Of a stretch of DNA of 64,000 bases, positions 44,231 to 52,883 are shown in pieces (the stretch's first letter is position 1; the number at the start of each line of letters is the position of its first letter). Source of the stretch: CBDCGJ01 sp965238305. GTDB lineage: Bacteria > Pseudomonadota > Alphaproteobacteria > GCA-2731375. A model generated the notes under the pieces. It had not been told where the DNA came from and made no database searches. It worked only from the letters and a program-made list of their open reading frames with translations. A program made the translations under genes and the position numbers. Location of the stretch: NCBI GenBank assembly GCA_965238305.1, contig CBDEHK010000001.1:186001-250000 (forward strand). The letters run 5' to 3'.

Positions 44231-45067
44231 ATGGACAGGATTTTGGCGCTACAGCAATTTTACGCCCGATTTGTAACGGCGGTATCCGGTGTCGAAGATG
44301 AACGTATTTGTCAGGCTTTCAGCGTCGTCCGGCGGGAGGATTATCTGCCGCCGGGACCTTGGCAGGTCTATGTTCCCGATGGCTATATCGAGACCGCGAA
44401 CGACGATCCGGCGCAACTCTACCAAAACATCCTCATCGCCCTGGATGCCGATCGCGGCATAAACAATGGTGAACCCGCTTTGCATGCGCGTTGTCTCGAC
44501 GCGGTCGCGCCACAACCCGGCGAGACCGTTTTACATATTGGCTGCGGGACCGGCTATTATACCGCCTTGCTGGCAACTCTTGTCGGTGACGGCGGCAGGG
44601 TTAAAGCAATTGAAGTCATCGAAAACCTTGCGACACAAGCAAAAACAAATCTGACCAACTTCCCCCATGTCCAGGTTTCATGTCGCTCCGGCACGAGCAA
44701 CGCCCTGCCATCAAGTGACGTCATCTACGTCAATGCGGGCGCGACGGAACCCACAAAGATTTGGCTTGATGCGCTCAAGCCGGCGGGGCGCCTGATATTT
44801 CCGCTGACGCCGGGTTGGGGATATGGCGGGATGTTATTGGTCACTCGACCTAAAACTGGGGCCGGCTTCTCTGCACGCGTCATTTGCCGCGCCGCCTTCA
44901 CCCCCTGCGTCGGCGCCCAAACAGAAAGCTTGCTTGTTCCATTGGCGGCGGCATTCGAAGATGGCAGTTGGCGAGAGGTTCGCTCGCTTCATGTCGGCGG
45001 CAATGCCCCTGATGAAAGTTGTTGGCTCGCCGGCCATGGTTGGTGGCTCTCGACGGCGATACTGTAA
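44231..45067 (+). CDS. PCMT-like SAM-dependent methyltransferase
   Basis: A 278-residue protein resembling protein-L-isoaspartate O-methyltransferase: FSVVRREDYLPPGPW, VLHIGCGTGYYTALLATLVGDGGRV (SAM motif I), VSCRSGTSNALPSSDVIYVNAG and LKPAGRLIFPLTP. The C-terminal part (about 200-278) is extended relative to PCMT. True PCMT repairs isoaspartyl residues, but several long relatives methylate other targets. The start lacks a well-placed ribosome site (a GGGGGA is about 17 nt upstream). The 165 bp to alkC hold no other gene. Confidence 0.78.
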   Translation: MDRILALQQFYARFVTAVSGVEDERICQAFSVVRREDYLPPGPWQVYVPDGYIETANDDPAQLYQNILIALDADRGINNGEPALHARCLDAVAPQPGETVLHIGCGTGYYTALLATLVGDGGRVKAIEVIENLATQAKTNLTNFPHVQVSCRSGTSNALPSSDVIYVNAGATEPTKIWLDALKPAGRLIFPLTPGWGYGGMLLVTRPKTGAGFSARVICRAAFTPCVGAQTESLLVPLAAAFEDGSWREVRSLHVGGNAPDESCWLAGHGWWLSTAIL

Positions 45068-45121
45068 CACCGACCGGGGCAATTTCCCGGAGCCCGCTAA
45101 ATTTTCCACCTGACGATCGTG

Positions 45122-45469
45122 TCACCGACCGTTGAACTTGAACTTTGGATAGCTTCCGAAGGGATGGATGCTGTGCGGATGGCGCCAGAGCGCGGCCAAC
45201 GGGTCTTTCACCGGGATCCGCCGCTCGTCACTGAACGTACGCCGCCCCATGTCAATCAATTGAAGCGCGAAGATCGTCGTCAATAGACAGACCCAGACCG
45301 CAAAAAAATCACCCAATATCAGCTCGCTGACGCCGGCTGTAACCATCAGGGCAAATAGGCACAATCCGGCTAGGATCAGTACCGAGCCGGCGGCGCGCTT
45401 AAACAGTGTCGGCCGTGACGGTGGGGCAGCATTTGGGGACATTTGACGCTTCGTTGACAAAATCGACAT
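45122..45469 (-). CDS. Small membrane protein of unknown function
   Basis: A 115-residue protein with two predicted membrane segments (about 26-48 and 53-75) and a hydrophilic C-terminus with FSDERRIPVKDPLAALWRHPHSIHPFG. No family recognised; an in-frame ATG at 45442 is a possible start. It lies between the convergent PCMT-like gene and phaC, and the gap to phaC (45470-45687) shows nothing else. Confidence 0.55.
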   Translation of the reverse strand: MSILSTKRQMSPNAAPPSRPTLFKRAAGSVLILAGLCLFALMVTAGVSELILGDFFAVWVCLLTTIFALQLIDMGRRTFSDERRIPVKDPLAALWRHPHSIHPFGSYPKFKFNGR

Positions 45470-45687
45470 AATGACATGCTCCTGCCAGAATTTTGTGAAG
45501 AAGATTAATCTTATTATAACACATGCGGGTCATCGCAGACACGGTTTCATCTGTGTACGGACGAGCAGAAATTTATGCCAATTCTACCAACTACCAATCC
45601 TGCGTTCATATTGGCATTAAGATACTCCCTTAAAGGCTTCATTTTCTCGTTTTTTAGCGCTTAACGCGAAAATCCAGGGTTTGTGTC

Positions 45688-46920
45688 TCAAATCGACCCC
45701 AGCCATTGTCGTAAGGGCGACCAGAGTTGGGCCTCTGCTTGACGCCCCATCATCATGCCAATATGGCCGGCTTGCGGTTCCAGACAATGCGGGTCAGGCA
45801 GTTGCTGCACCAGAGCGGCGGCGGATTGCGGCGGTACGATGCGATCACGGGCCGGTAATGCCACGAGGGTTGGCAGGGTGACATGGGCCGGGTCAATAAT
45901 CTGGCCGCAAACTTGCCAGGCCTTGCGTACTGGGGTGTTTTTGCCATACCAGTCGAGGAAACAATTGCGCGCCACACCCGGCGTCAACGGCACCCCATCG
46001 TTCAACCAATCCTCCAAAGCAACAAAGGTCGTCGCGGCATCCTCGCCATCTTCACTTTCTCTGTCACCCAGGTCGGCAAAATCACGGAACTTGCGCTGCG
46101 CCAGATTTGGATCAAGGCTGGCAAACAGGGCTTGCAACAAGTCCACCGGAAGTTCTCCGAAGGCATCCAATATACTATTAAGCAACGGCGCGGTCGCCAG
46201 CAGGCCCGCCGCCTGGCCTTGATCGGCGGTATGGAAATCCCACGGCGTCGCCAGCAATGACAAGCTCGCAAAAGCGTTGGGGCGCTGTAACGCCAGCCCC
46301 AGTGCCAGGTTGCCACCCATGCAATAACCAAGCAAATGCGGTGCTGCCAGTTCTTGTGACCTCAGGAAATCAACCATCGGGATCAACCGATCACCAACAT
46401 AATTGGAGAGATCGAAGTCCTTTTCCGCTTCCCCCGGACTGCCCCAATCGACAATCAGGGGACGCAGACCACGGGCCACAAGCCAGCTGGCAAAACTGAT
46501 TTTTTCGGTCAAGTCGAGGACGTAATAACGGTTGACCAGAGATGGCACCAAAAGGACCGTCGGGCCGCCCGCACCCGTCCCATAATCAAGCAATCGGACA
46601 CTACCGAGACGAAAGATTTCTCGCGCTTTGGGGGGCGGTCGATGATAACGATGATGTTGATAGGCCTGCATTCCAGCCATCATCGCATGCAGACGCTTGG
46701 TGCCCTGGCGGATCACGGCTTGCGTTAAGGCCACTTCATCAACACCTTGCATATCGGCAACAAGATCTGCGGCTTCTCGCACCAGCGAACGGCTCCATGG
46801 TAGATCGCCTGAACGTACAGCCGGCAGGGCCGCGACCGCGCTTAACGAAGACAGCATCGCTGTCATCAAATGCAGCGGCAGCGGTCGAGGTCCAAAGCGC
46901 GCCTGCGTCTCCTCAGACAT
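45688..46920 (-). CDS. phaC: Poly(R)-hydroxyalkanoate synthase, class III-like PhaC
   Basis: The alpha/beta hydrolase-fold protein has 410 residues from the ATG at 46920. The PHA synthase lipase-like box is LLGYCMGGNLA with Cys200; Asp359 in ARDRIVPP and His386 in AGHIGMMMG complete the triad. RYYVLDLTEKISFASWLVARGL and VDWGSPG are also family blocks. It polymerises 3-hydroxyacyl-CoA. The length is well below class I (about 590) and slightly above class III PhaC (about 355), which needs a PhaE partner; no normal phaE is present. The gene overlaps a 51-codon leader gene by 8 bp and is divergent from phaR. Confidence 0.85.
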   Translation of the reverse strand: MSEETQARFGPRPLPLHLMTAMLSSLSAVAALPAVRSGDLPWSRSLVREAADLVADMQGVDEVALTQAVIRQGTKRLHAMMAGMQAYQHHRYHRPPPKAREIFRLGSVRLLDYGTGAGGPTVLLVPSLVNRYYVLDLTEKISFASWLVARGLRPLIVDWGSPGEAEKDFDLSNYVGDRLIPMVDFLRSQELAAPHLLGYCMGGNLALGLALQRPNAFASLSLLATPWDFHTADQGQAAGLLATAPLLNSILDAFGELPVDLLQALFASLDPNLAQRKFRDFADLGDRESEDGEDAATTFVALEDWLNDGVPLTPGVARNCFLDWYGKNTPVRKAWQVCGQIIDPAHVTLPTLVALPARDRIVPPQSAAALVQQLPDPHCLEPQAGHIGMMMGRQAEAQLWSPLRQWLGSI

Positions 46921-47068
46921 CTTCGTCGCGTCGATGCACTTGCCATGTCGCCAGCCAGGTTTCGAACTGACTTTGCAAGTCGGCTTCTTCATTCAGTCGG
47001 CTCGCCTGACGCTCCCAAAGATCGAGATAACGCCGCGCCAAGTCATCAATATCCAATTCACCATCCAT
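46913..47068 (-). CDS. 51-residue helical leader protein coupled to phaC (possible mini-PhaE)
   Basis: Open frame from ATG at 47068 to a TGA that overlaps the phaC start as ATGTCTGA, so phaC translation is likely coupled to it. The product is acidic and almost wholly helix-forming, with LARRYLDLWERQ and FETWLATWQ; the spaced Trp/Leu pattern recalls the W-x(n)-Q-x-W segments of PhaE and phasins. The ribosome site is weak. Being short, it would normally be overlooked. Function is inferred from context only; a chance frame upstream of phaC remains possible. Confidence 0.5.
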   Translation of the reverse strand: MDGELDIDDLARRYLDLWERQASRLNEEADLQSQFETWLATWQVHRRDEDV

Positions 47069-47136
47069 TTTTCCATAATAACGGCGGTTTGCAGCCTATT
47101 CAAAGCCTGGATCGAGTAAAATCCCCGAATTGGCGC

Positions 47137-47165
47137 AATGCAAAAAAAACTTGCGCAGTGCAGCA
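47137..47165. promoter_or_regulatory. TGC-rich candidate PhaR operator in phaC-phaR promoter
   Basis: The stretch holds TGCA, TTGCGC and GCAGTGCAGC in close succession around an A8 tract, 56-84 bp upstream of the phaR start and inside the divergent promoter region. Alphaproteobacterial PhaR binds TGC-rich DNA and represses its own gene. GCAGTGC recurs upstream of phaA at 35728. Confidence 0.4.
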
Positions 47166-47220
47166 TATTGGCGCGATAGTCCGGCAGATTACCAGCCCCT
47201 ATAGTTTGAGGACATGCAAC

Positions 47221-47859
47221 GTGGCTGAGAAAAAACCGAATACCGACGTTACCATCATTAAGAAATACGCCAATCGACGACTTTATAACACGGCGTCCAG
47301 TTCCTACGTCACTTTGGACCATCTGTGCCAAATGGTAAAAGACGGTCAGGACTTTGTCGTCTATGACGCCAAATCAGGCGAGGATATTACCCGTTCTGTC
47401 CTAACCCAAATTATCTTCGAAGAGGAAGGCAAAGGACAGAATATGCTGCCAGTCAATTTCCTGAAGCAAATTATTGGGTATTATGGCGATAGTTTGCAGC
47501 CGATGGTGCCGAATTACCTGGACGCCTCGATGGCGGCGTTTAGCAGCAACCAGGACGACATGCGCGATTATATGAGCCAGGCTTTCGGCGGCATGTTGCC
47601 GATGAAAGAAATGGAAGAAGTCGGCAGGCGCAATATGGCGATGTTCGAACAATCCATGCGAATGATGAACCCCTTCCTGGCAGCCAAGGGTAAAGCAACA
47701 GGAAATGGGTCTGGAGACAGCACAAGCAACGCCACGCCCACTGAACCGGTGATGACCAATTCAGACAAGGCGTCCACCGACACTGCTGAAACGCTGAATT
47801 TACTTCGCAAGCAAATGGCAGATATGCAAAGTCAGATCGAAAAACTGGCAAAAACCTAA
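47221..47859 (+). CDS. phaR: Polyhydroxyalkanoate synthesis repressor PhaR
   Basis: The protein has 212 residues from a GTG at 47221 with GAGGA 8 nt upstream. The N-terminal PHB/PHA accumulation regulator domain has TIIKKYANRRLYNTASSSYVTLDHL and VYDAKSGEDITRSVLTQIIFEEE; residues about 85-125 form the second conserved block (FLKQIIGYYGDSLQ). The C-terminal region is Met/Ser/Thr-rich with a helical end. PhaR binds both DNA and PHB polymer, releasing phasin and PHB genes when polymer is present. Divergent from phaC. Confidence 0.93.
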   Translation: MAEKKPNTDVTIIKKYANRRLYNTASSSYVTLDHLCQMVKDGQDFVVYDAKSGEDITRSVLTQIIFEEEGKGQNMLPVNFLKQIIGYYGDSLQPMVPNYLDASMAAFSSNQDDMRDYMSQAFGGMLPMKEMEEVGRRNMAMFEQSMRMMNPFLAAKGKATGNGSGDSTSNATPTEPVMTNSDKASTDTAETLNLLRKQMADMQSQIEKLAKT

Positions 47860-47910
47860 TAGGTTCATGATCTTCGTCGAGCGACCGAGCAGGCACAGCT
47901 GAATGGCGCC

Positions 47911-49644
47911 TTAATTGCTTTCCGGCTCCAACATATCGAAATCCGGGACCAAGACCGGGCGGCCAAAACCATAACCTTGGAAATAGTCGACGCCCATTTT
48001 GCGCAAGATTTCCGCTTCGTTCTGGGTCTCAACACATTCTGCAACACAATAAATTTCGAAGGCCTTCGAAATATCGACAAGCGCCTGCACAAGACGTTGA
48101 TTGCGTGGCGCATTTTCCAAGTCGCGGATAAATTCACCATCGATTTTGACCATATCAACGTCGAGCGCTTTCAGCTGGCGAAACGACGTATAACCGGCAC
48201 CGAAATCGTCAAGCGCAACCCCGCAACCGATACCATGCATGGCGGCGACAAATTTGGCCGAAGTCGTCAGATTTCTAATCGCCACAGTTTCAGTTATTTC
48301 GATCGTCATGCGTCGCGCCACGTCGTGCACCGCGCTTAGTTTCGCAACCATGGCGTCCACCGCGTCGGGTTCCAGCACCGTCATACCCGAAACATTAACG
48401 GTTACTCTCAATGCCGGACGCATTTGCAGCGCTGCAATGGCCTGGTCGAGAACAAATTTATCTACTCGTCCGACTAAGCCCACTTCTTCAACGGACGGCA
48501 TGAAAACCCCAGCGTTGGTGAGACGGCCGTCCAATTCTTCCATCCGGATCAGACATTCCGCATGAACGGTTTTCCCGGTGTTCGAATCAACAATAGGCTG
48601 GAATGCCAATTTCAAGCGATTGTCGTTCATTGCCCCCAGCGCATTATTGGCCGTCATCAGCGCTTTATGGCGGTATTGTTTTTGCCGGTTCGACAAACGG
48701 TACTCGACGAAACAATTTCGGCCATTGGACTTGGCATCCTCCAGCGCTTCCTCGGCACGGCCCATAATTGAGCGCACTTCATCTGCTTCCAGCGGAAACA
48801 TGATGCCGCCCACAGATGCGGTCGCAGAGACCGGTCCATCACTGGTTTCGATGACCATCATGCGCACCGCTTCCAAGATTGTTTCTGCAATGACTTCCAT
48901 TTCCATCGCCATGCAATGACCCAAGATAACGGCAAATTTATTGCCATCAACCCGGCCAACTTGGTCTTGATCGCGAATACAATCGCGCGCGCTCTGGATG
49001 GCCCGGATAATCATTTCGTCGGCCAATTGGTGTCCGTAGGATTTGTTCAACAATCCGAGGCGGTCAATGCTAATCAGTAAATAGGCCGAGGTATCGCCAC
49101 GATCTTGGTGACCGCGTAAAAGTTTGCCAATCATTTCGCGCACCAGATAACGGTTCGGCACGGCGGTTAATTCGTCATAATTGGCGCGTCGCTCCAGTTC
49201 TTGACTGCGCAGAACTTGTTCAGAAATGACCCGCACAGAACCCATCAGCCGGTGCGGATCGCCTTCATCGTCGAATTCCGCAGCGGCAATTTCTTCAACC
49301 CACTGAAAGGCGCCATCATTGCAGCGGATTTGGTAGCGGCAACGAAAGGCTTCGCCGCCGTTCAAGTGGTTGAGTAGTTTGACCGCTCGACTTAATCGAT
49401 CGTCGCTGTTTAAGCGGGCTTGAAACTGGTCCGCATTCAAGGGATTGTCGGCGATGCCGTGACCAAACACCACCGCCGGATCGCCAATCCATGAAATGAT
49501 TTCCGCCCTGACGTCCCATTCGTAAAATATCTCGCGCGCTATGCGAAGTGCCTTGATAACTTGCTCCGGCGCAGCAACTCGTGCCCCACGAAGAACTGTA
49601 AGGTTATCGGATGTGACGGGACCTTCCGCTATCATTAGATGCAC
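47911..49644 (-). CDS. EAL-domain phosphodiesterase with degenerate GGDEF and PAS domain
   Basis: The 577-residue protein has a PAS-like sensor (about 30-145, ending near MGSVRVIS), a GGDEF-fold domain (about 155-320) and an EAL domain (about 330-570). The cyclase motif reads VDGNKF instead of GGDEF, so the cyclase is most likely inactive and may bind GTP or act as scaffold. EAL catalytic residues appear intact: AECLIRM, NVSGMTV, IEITET, LDDFGAGYTSF, KIDGEF and AECVET. It should degrade cyclic di-GMP. Soluble, no membrane segment. An ATG at 49635 is an alternative start. A single gene opposite to phaR. Confidence 0.88.
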   Translation of the reverse strand: MHLMIAEGPVTSDNLTVLRGARVAAPEQVIKALRIAREIFYEWDVRAEIISWIGDPAVVFGHGIADNPLNADQFQARLNSDDRLSRAVKLLNHLNGGEAFRCRYQIRCNDGAFQWVEEIAAAEFDDEGDPHRLMGSVRVISEQVLRSQELERRANYDELTAVPNRYLVREMIGKLLRGHQDRGDTSAYLLISIDRLGLLNKSYGHQLADEMIIRAIQSARDCIRDQDQVGRVDGNKFAVILGHCMAMEMEVIAETILEAVRMMVIETSDGPVSATASVGGIMFPLEADEVRSIMGRAEEALEDAKSNGRNCFVEYRLSNRQKQYRHKALMTANNALGAMNDNRLKLAFQPIVDSNTGKTVHAECLIRMEELDGRLTNAGVFMPSVEEVGLVGRVDKFVLDQAIAALQMRPALRVTVNVSGMTVLEPDAVDAMVAKLSAVHDVARRMTIEITETVAIRNLTTSAKFVAAMHGIGCGVALDDFGAGYTSFRQLKALDVDMVKIDGEFIRDLENAPRNQRLVQALVDISKAFEIYCVAECVETQNEAEILRKMGVDYFQGYGFGRPVLVPDFDMLEPESN

Positions 49645-49947
49645 TTTCTCGCCTTCGAATTCGCACTTTCTGTACGCTCTAAAATGACGATAAAGGCAAA
49701 AGGTTAACGCTTAGAGAATCAATTTTAGAATTTGCACCAAAAGCATTGCTCCTTTTTCCACGGCATTAATCATACGTACGAATAGTTGATTGACTGAGGC
49801 CTTTCTAAAGAAGGTTGGACTAGGATATGATCGTTGTGCCATGGCCCGTCATGACACATTCGCACGCGGCGGGCATGAAAACGACCGCGTCAGTATAGTC
49901 TGTACTTCTAGTCCTTTAATGATTTTCAGCGTTGGGGATGGCGTAAA
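49645..49947. other. Intergenic region, no gene seen
   Basis: About 300 bp between the EAL gene and the hypothetical gene at 49948. It contains AT-rich tracts likely holding the two divergent promoters and no repeat or convincing frame; a short minus-strand frame over 49849-50058 shows no family features and is regarded as chance. Confidence 0.5.
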
Positions 49948-50364
49948 TTGGTGACGATTGATTCGCATAATCCGTTGATGATTACCTATCGTGAGCAGCA
50001 GGCTTTGACGGCTTCCGTCCAGGCAGCAGCTCTGGCTCGTCATGCCACAGCCCAGCACGAAAATTTGGATAAAGGTTCGCCCGGTCGCGACCGACTTGAC
50101 GCTGAATATATCGACACCGCACGGTCGCAGATCTATTCGGACGCGGTTGAGGATTCTGATTATTCCGGTCGACCTAAATTCAAGTTCGAGGTGTCGGTGC
50201 GCCAGACATTTTCAACTGCCTTCATGACCCAGTTCATCGCCCAAGAAATTGTGCCCCAACACGACAACAAAACAAGCCAAAATCTAGAAATAGCGCCGAA
50301 TGCATATGCAAAGTCGGAAGCTCACGCGGACAACACTGGCAGCCAGTTCGACATAACAATCTAG
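49948..50364 (+). CDS. Hypothetical protein
   Basis: A 138-residue acidic, Ala/Asp-rich protein that starts at a TTG (49948) or the following GTG (49951). It has no signal peptide or membrane segment. Residues about 70-95 read SGRPKFKFEVSVRQTFSTAF, a possible beta-hairpin. No family recognised and the ribosome site is unclear. It lies 118 bp upstream of the acyl-CoA ligase gene on the same strand. Coding status rests on frame length and codon use only. Confidence 0.5.
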   Translation: MVTIDSHNPLMITYREQQALTASVQAAALARHATAQHENLDKGSPGRDRLDAEYIDTARSQIYSDAVEDSDYSGRPKFKFEVSVRQTFSTAFMTQFIAQEIVPQHDNKTSQNLEIAPNAYAKSEAHADNTGSQFDITI

Positions 50365-50482
50365 TCGCAACGTGCTGGATAGCGATATTGCGCCCTGGCC
50401 TTGACCGCAGCCGCAACATCTACGATCTTGACAGCTTGGATGATCAGTCCGTTCTTATTCATTTGTTCGAGAGTGTATTGCG

Positions 50483-52015
50483 ATGCAAAAATCCACCGAT
50501 CTGATCTCGATGTTAAATTATTGCCCAAGCGACGCACTGGCAATTGGCGCACCCGGCCGGCCATATTTGACCTATGCCGCCTTGCGCGACATGGCAACGG
50601 ACATAGCGGTCGGGTTCAATGCGGTCGGGATTGATTGCAGCGACCGGGTCGCAATTGTGCTCCCGAACGGGCCAGAAATGGCCGCGGCCTTCATAACCAT
50701 GGCCGCATCAGCCACAACTGCGCCCTTGAACCCGGCATACAAAGCCGAAGAGTTTGAGTTTTACCTGGACGACCTGAAACCGAAAATACTGGTCGTGCAG
50801 GAGGGACAAGAAAGCCCGGCAATCGAAGCGGCAAAGTCGAAGAATATTCAGGTTGTCACCCTAATCCCCGACATCGCGGGCGCCGCCGGTAGTTTCACCT
50901 TAAATGGCTTGAGCGGCACTGTCGGCGAACACAAAACCTCCGGGTTTTCGTCAGCAGACGATATCGCTTTGATCCTGCACACGTCCGGCACCACATCACG
51001 GCCAAAAATGGTGCCATTGAGCCAGCGAAATCTATGTGCCTCTGCCTATAACGTAGCCGCCACCTTGCAGCTCACCAGCGACGATCGCTGTTTGAACATC
51101 ATGCCGCTATTTCATATTCACGGCCTGATTGCCGCCGTCTCAGCCAGCCTCTGCGCCGGTGCATCGGTTAGCTGCAGCTCCGGTTTTAACGCCCTGCGAG
51201 TATTTAGTTGGATCGACGAAGTGCAGCCAAGTTGGTACACCGCCGTGCCCACCATGCATCAAGCGATTTTGGCCCGCGCCGCACGTAATAAAGACAGTGT
51301 GGCCGGGGCAAAGTTGCGCCTGATCCGTTCCTCATCTTCTTCGCTGCCACCGCAGGTGATGGCGGAGCTAGAGGCAACTTTTGGCGCGCCGGTGATTGAG
51401 TCCTATGGCATGACGGAAGCGGCCCATCAAATGGCCTCCAACCCGTTACCGCCGGCATCCCGTAAACCAGGGTCGGTCGGCATCGCCGCCGGGCCGGAAG
51501 TCGCAATCATGTCGGAAAGTGAGGATATTATATTGGCGCAAGGCGAAATCGGTGAAATTGTCATCCGCGGCGACAATATCACCGCTGGCTATGTTGAGAA
51601 TCCAGCCGCCAATGCCACTGCGTTTACGGACGGCTGGTTCCGCACTGGCGATCAAGGACAATTCGACGCTGATGGATATCTATCCCTAACTGGGCGCCTG
51701 AAAGAAATCATCAATCGCGGTGGCGAGAAGATCAGCCCGCGTGAAGTCGATGAAATCCTGATGGATCACCCTGCCGTGGCGCAGGCCGTGACTTTTGCCA
51801 TACCGCACGACAAGCTTGGTGAAGACGTCGCCGCTGCAGTCGTCCTGCGCGACGGCGAAACAGCCGATGAAGCCGGTATTCGGAAATTTGCCGGGGAAAA
51901 ATTGGCCGATTTCAAAAACCCCAGAAAAATCCTGATCCTGGACGAAATCCCCAAAGGCGCGACCGGTAAGTTGCAACGCATCGGTCTTGCCGAAAAACTC
52001 GGCCTGGCGGGATAA
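50483..52015 (+). CDS. AMP-forming acyl-CoA synthetase/ligase
   Basis: An ANL-superfamily enzyme of 510 residues. The P-loop is LHTSGTTSRPK (166-175), with YGMTEAAHQMASNPLPP, GWFRTGDQG, GRLKEIINRGGEKISPREVDE (hinge) and the catalytic Lys496 in ATGKLQR. The YGMTEAAHQM segment resembles the oxalate-CoA ligase/FAT2-like group, so a short dicarboxylate is a possible substrate but this is unproven. It activates a carboxylate via acyl-AMP. The alpha/beta hydrolase gene starts 4 bp after its stop, indicating an operon. Confidence 0.88.
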   Translation: MQKSTDLISMLNYCPSDALAIGAPGRPYLTYAALRDMATDIAVGFNAVGIDCSDRVAIVLPNGPEMAAAFITMAASATTAPLNPAYKAEEFEFYLDDLKPKILVVQEGQESPAIEAAKSKNIQVVTLIPDIAGAAGSFTLNGLSGTVGEHKTSGFSSADDIALILHTSGTTSRPKMVPLSQRNLCASAYNVAATLQLTSDDRCLNIMPLFHIHGLIAAVSASLCAGASVSCSSGFNALRVFSWIDEVQPSWYTAVPTMHQAILARAARNKDSVAGAKLRLIRSSSSSLPPQVMAELEATFGAPVIESYGMTEAAHQMASNPLPPASRKPGSVGIAAGPEVAIMSESEDIILAQGEIGEIVIRGDNITAGYVENPAANATAFTDGWFRTGDQGQFDADGYLSLTGRLKEIINRGGEKISPREVDEILMDHPAVAQAVTFAIPHDKLGEDVAAAVVLRDGETADEAGIRKFAGEKLADFKNPRKILILDEIPKGATGKLQRIGLAEKLGLAG

Positions 52016-52018
52016 TTC

Positions 52019-52882
52019 ATGACCTTCGATTGGCGAGTGGAAACGCAAGCGAATATTGAAGCTCACTTCAATCCCCGCGTCGCCGTACCGGAAGCGTTGG
52101 AGTTGATGGCGGAGATGATTGCCCGCTCGCGCCAGGTGCGCGACCGCTTGGGCGGGCAGTATGACTTGCACTATGGTGAAGGTGAAAAACAGACTTTTGA
52201 TTTGTTCCCAGCTGCGAATGACAGCTTCGGCAATCCACCTCCAGCCCAAATTTTCATCCATGGCGGTTATTGGCGCGCCTTCGACAAAGGCGATCACAGC
52301 GTTTGTGCCGAGGCGATTGTTAACCGCGGTATCAGCCATATCTCACTGAACTACGACCTTTGTCCCGACGTCAGTTTGAGCCGGATTGTGGAGCAGATTT
52401 ACGCCGCAATCCATTATATCCATTCTCATGCAGGTGAACTGGGCATTGATGCAGATCGGCTTTATCTCTGTGGCCATTCCGCCGGGGCCCATTTGGCGGC
52501 AATGATGTTGTCGCAAGCCTGGCCAAACGGCTGTCCGATCGAAGGCATCGTTGCGATTTCCGGCATTTATGAACCGGAACCGGTGTTGCAGGTATCAATC
52601 AACCATGAAATCGGCCTTGATGTGGATAACGCACGGGCAAATGATGTTCTAAAATCAAAGTTGATTGAGACGCCACCAGTGGTCGTCGCAGTTGGAGGTG
52701 ACGAGCCGGAAGGCTGGCGGCAACAATCCCACGCCTTTGCCGATCATTGTCAGGCCGCCGGTATCGATTGCCAGATGGTGGAAGTTCCTGGTCGCAATCA
52801 CTTCACCGTCGTCGATAGTTTTTCCACCGCCGGTGAGCCGTTATTCGAACAGATCGTCGCGCAGATTTCAGCTTCCGGCTAA
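52019..52882 (+). CDS. Alpha/beta hydrolase (BD-FAE/kynurenine-formamidase-like)
   Basis: The 287-residue hydrolase has HGGYWRAFDK (oxyanion-hole HGG), nucleophile Ser154 in CGHSAGAH, Asp228 in GGDEPEG and His261 in GRNHFTVVD. The HGGYW and the length fit bacterial esterases of the arylformamidase-like/BD-FAE group. It is cotranscribed with the acyl-CoA ligase. The convergent gamma-glutamyltransferase gene ends 1 bp after it. Confidence 0.87.
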   Translation: MTFDWRVETQANIEAHFNPRVAVPEALELMAEMIARSRQVRDRLGGQYDLHYGEGEKQTFDLFPAANDSFGNPPPAQIFIHGGYWRAFDKGDHSVCAEAIVNRGISHISLNYDLCPDVSLSRIVEQIYAAIHYIHSHAGELGIDADRLYLCGHSAGAHLAAMMLSQAWPNGCPIEGIVAISGIYEPEPVLQVSINHEIGLDVDNARANDVLKSKLIETPPVVVAVGGDEPEGWRQQSHAFADHCQAAGIDCQMVEVPGRNHFTVVDSFSTAGEPLFEQIVAQISASG

Positions 52883-52883
52883 A

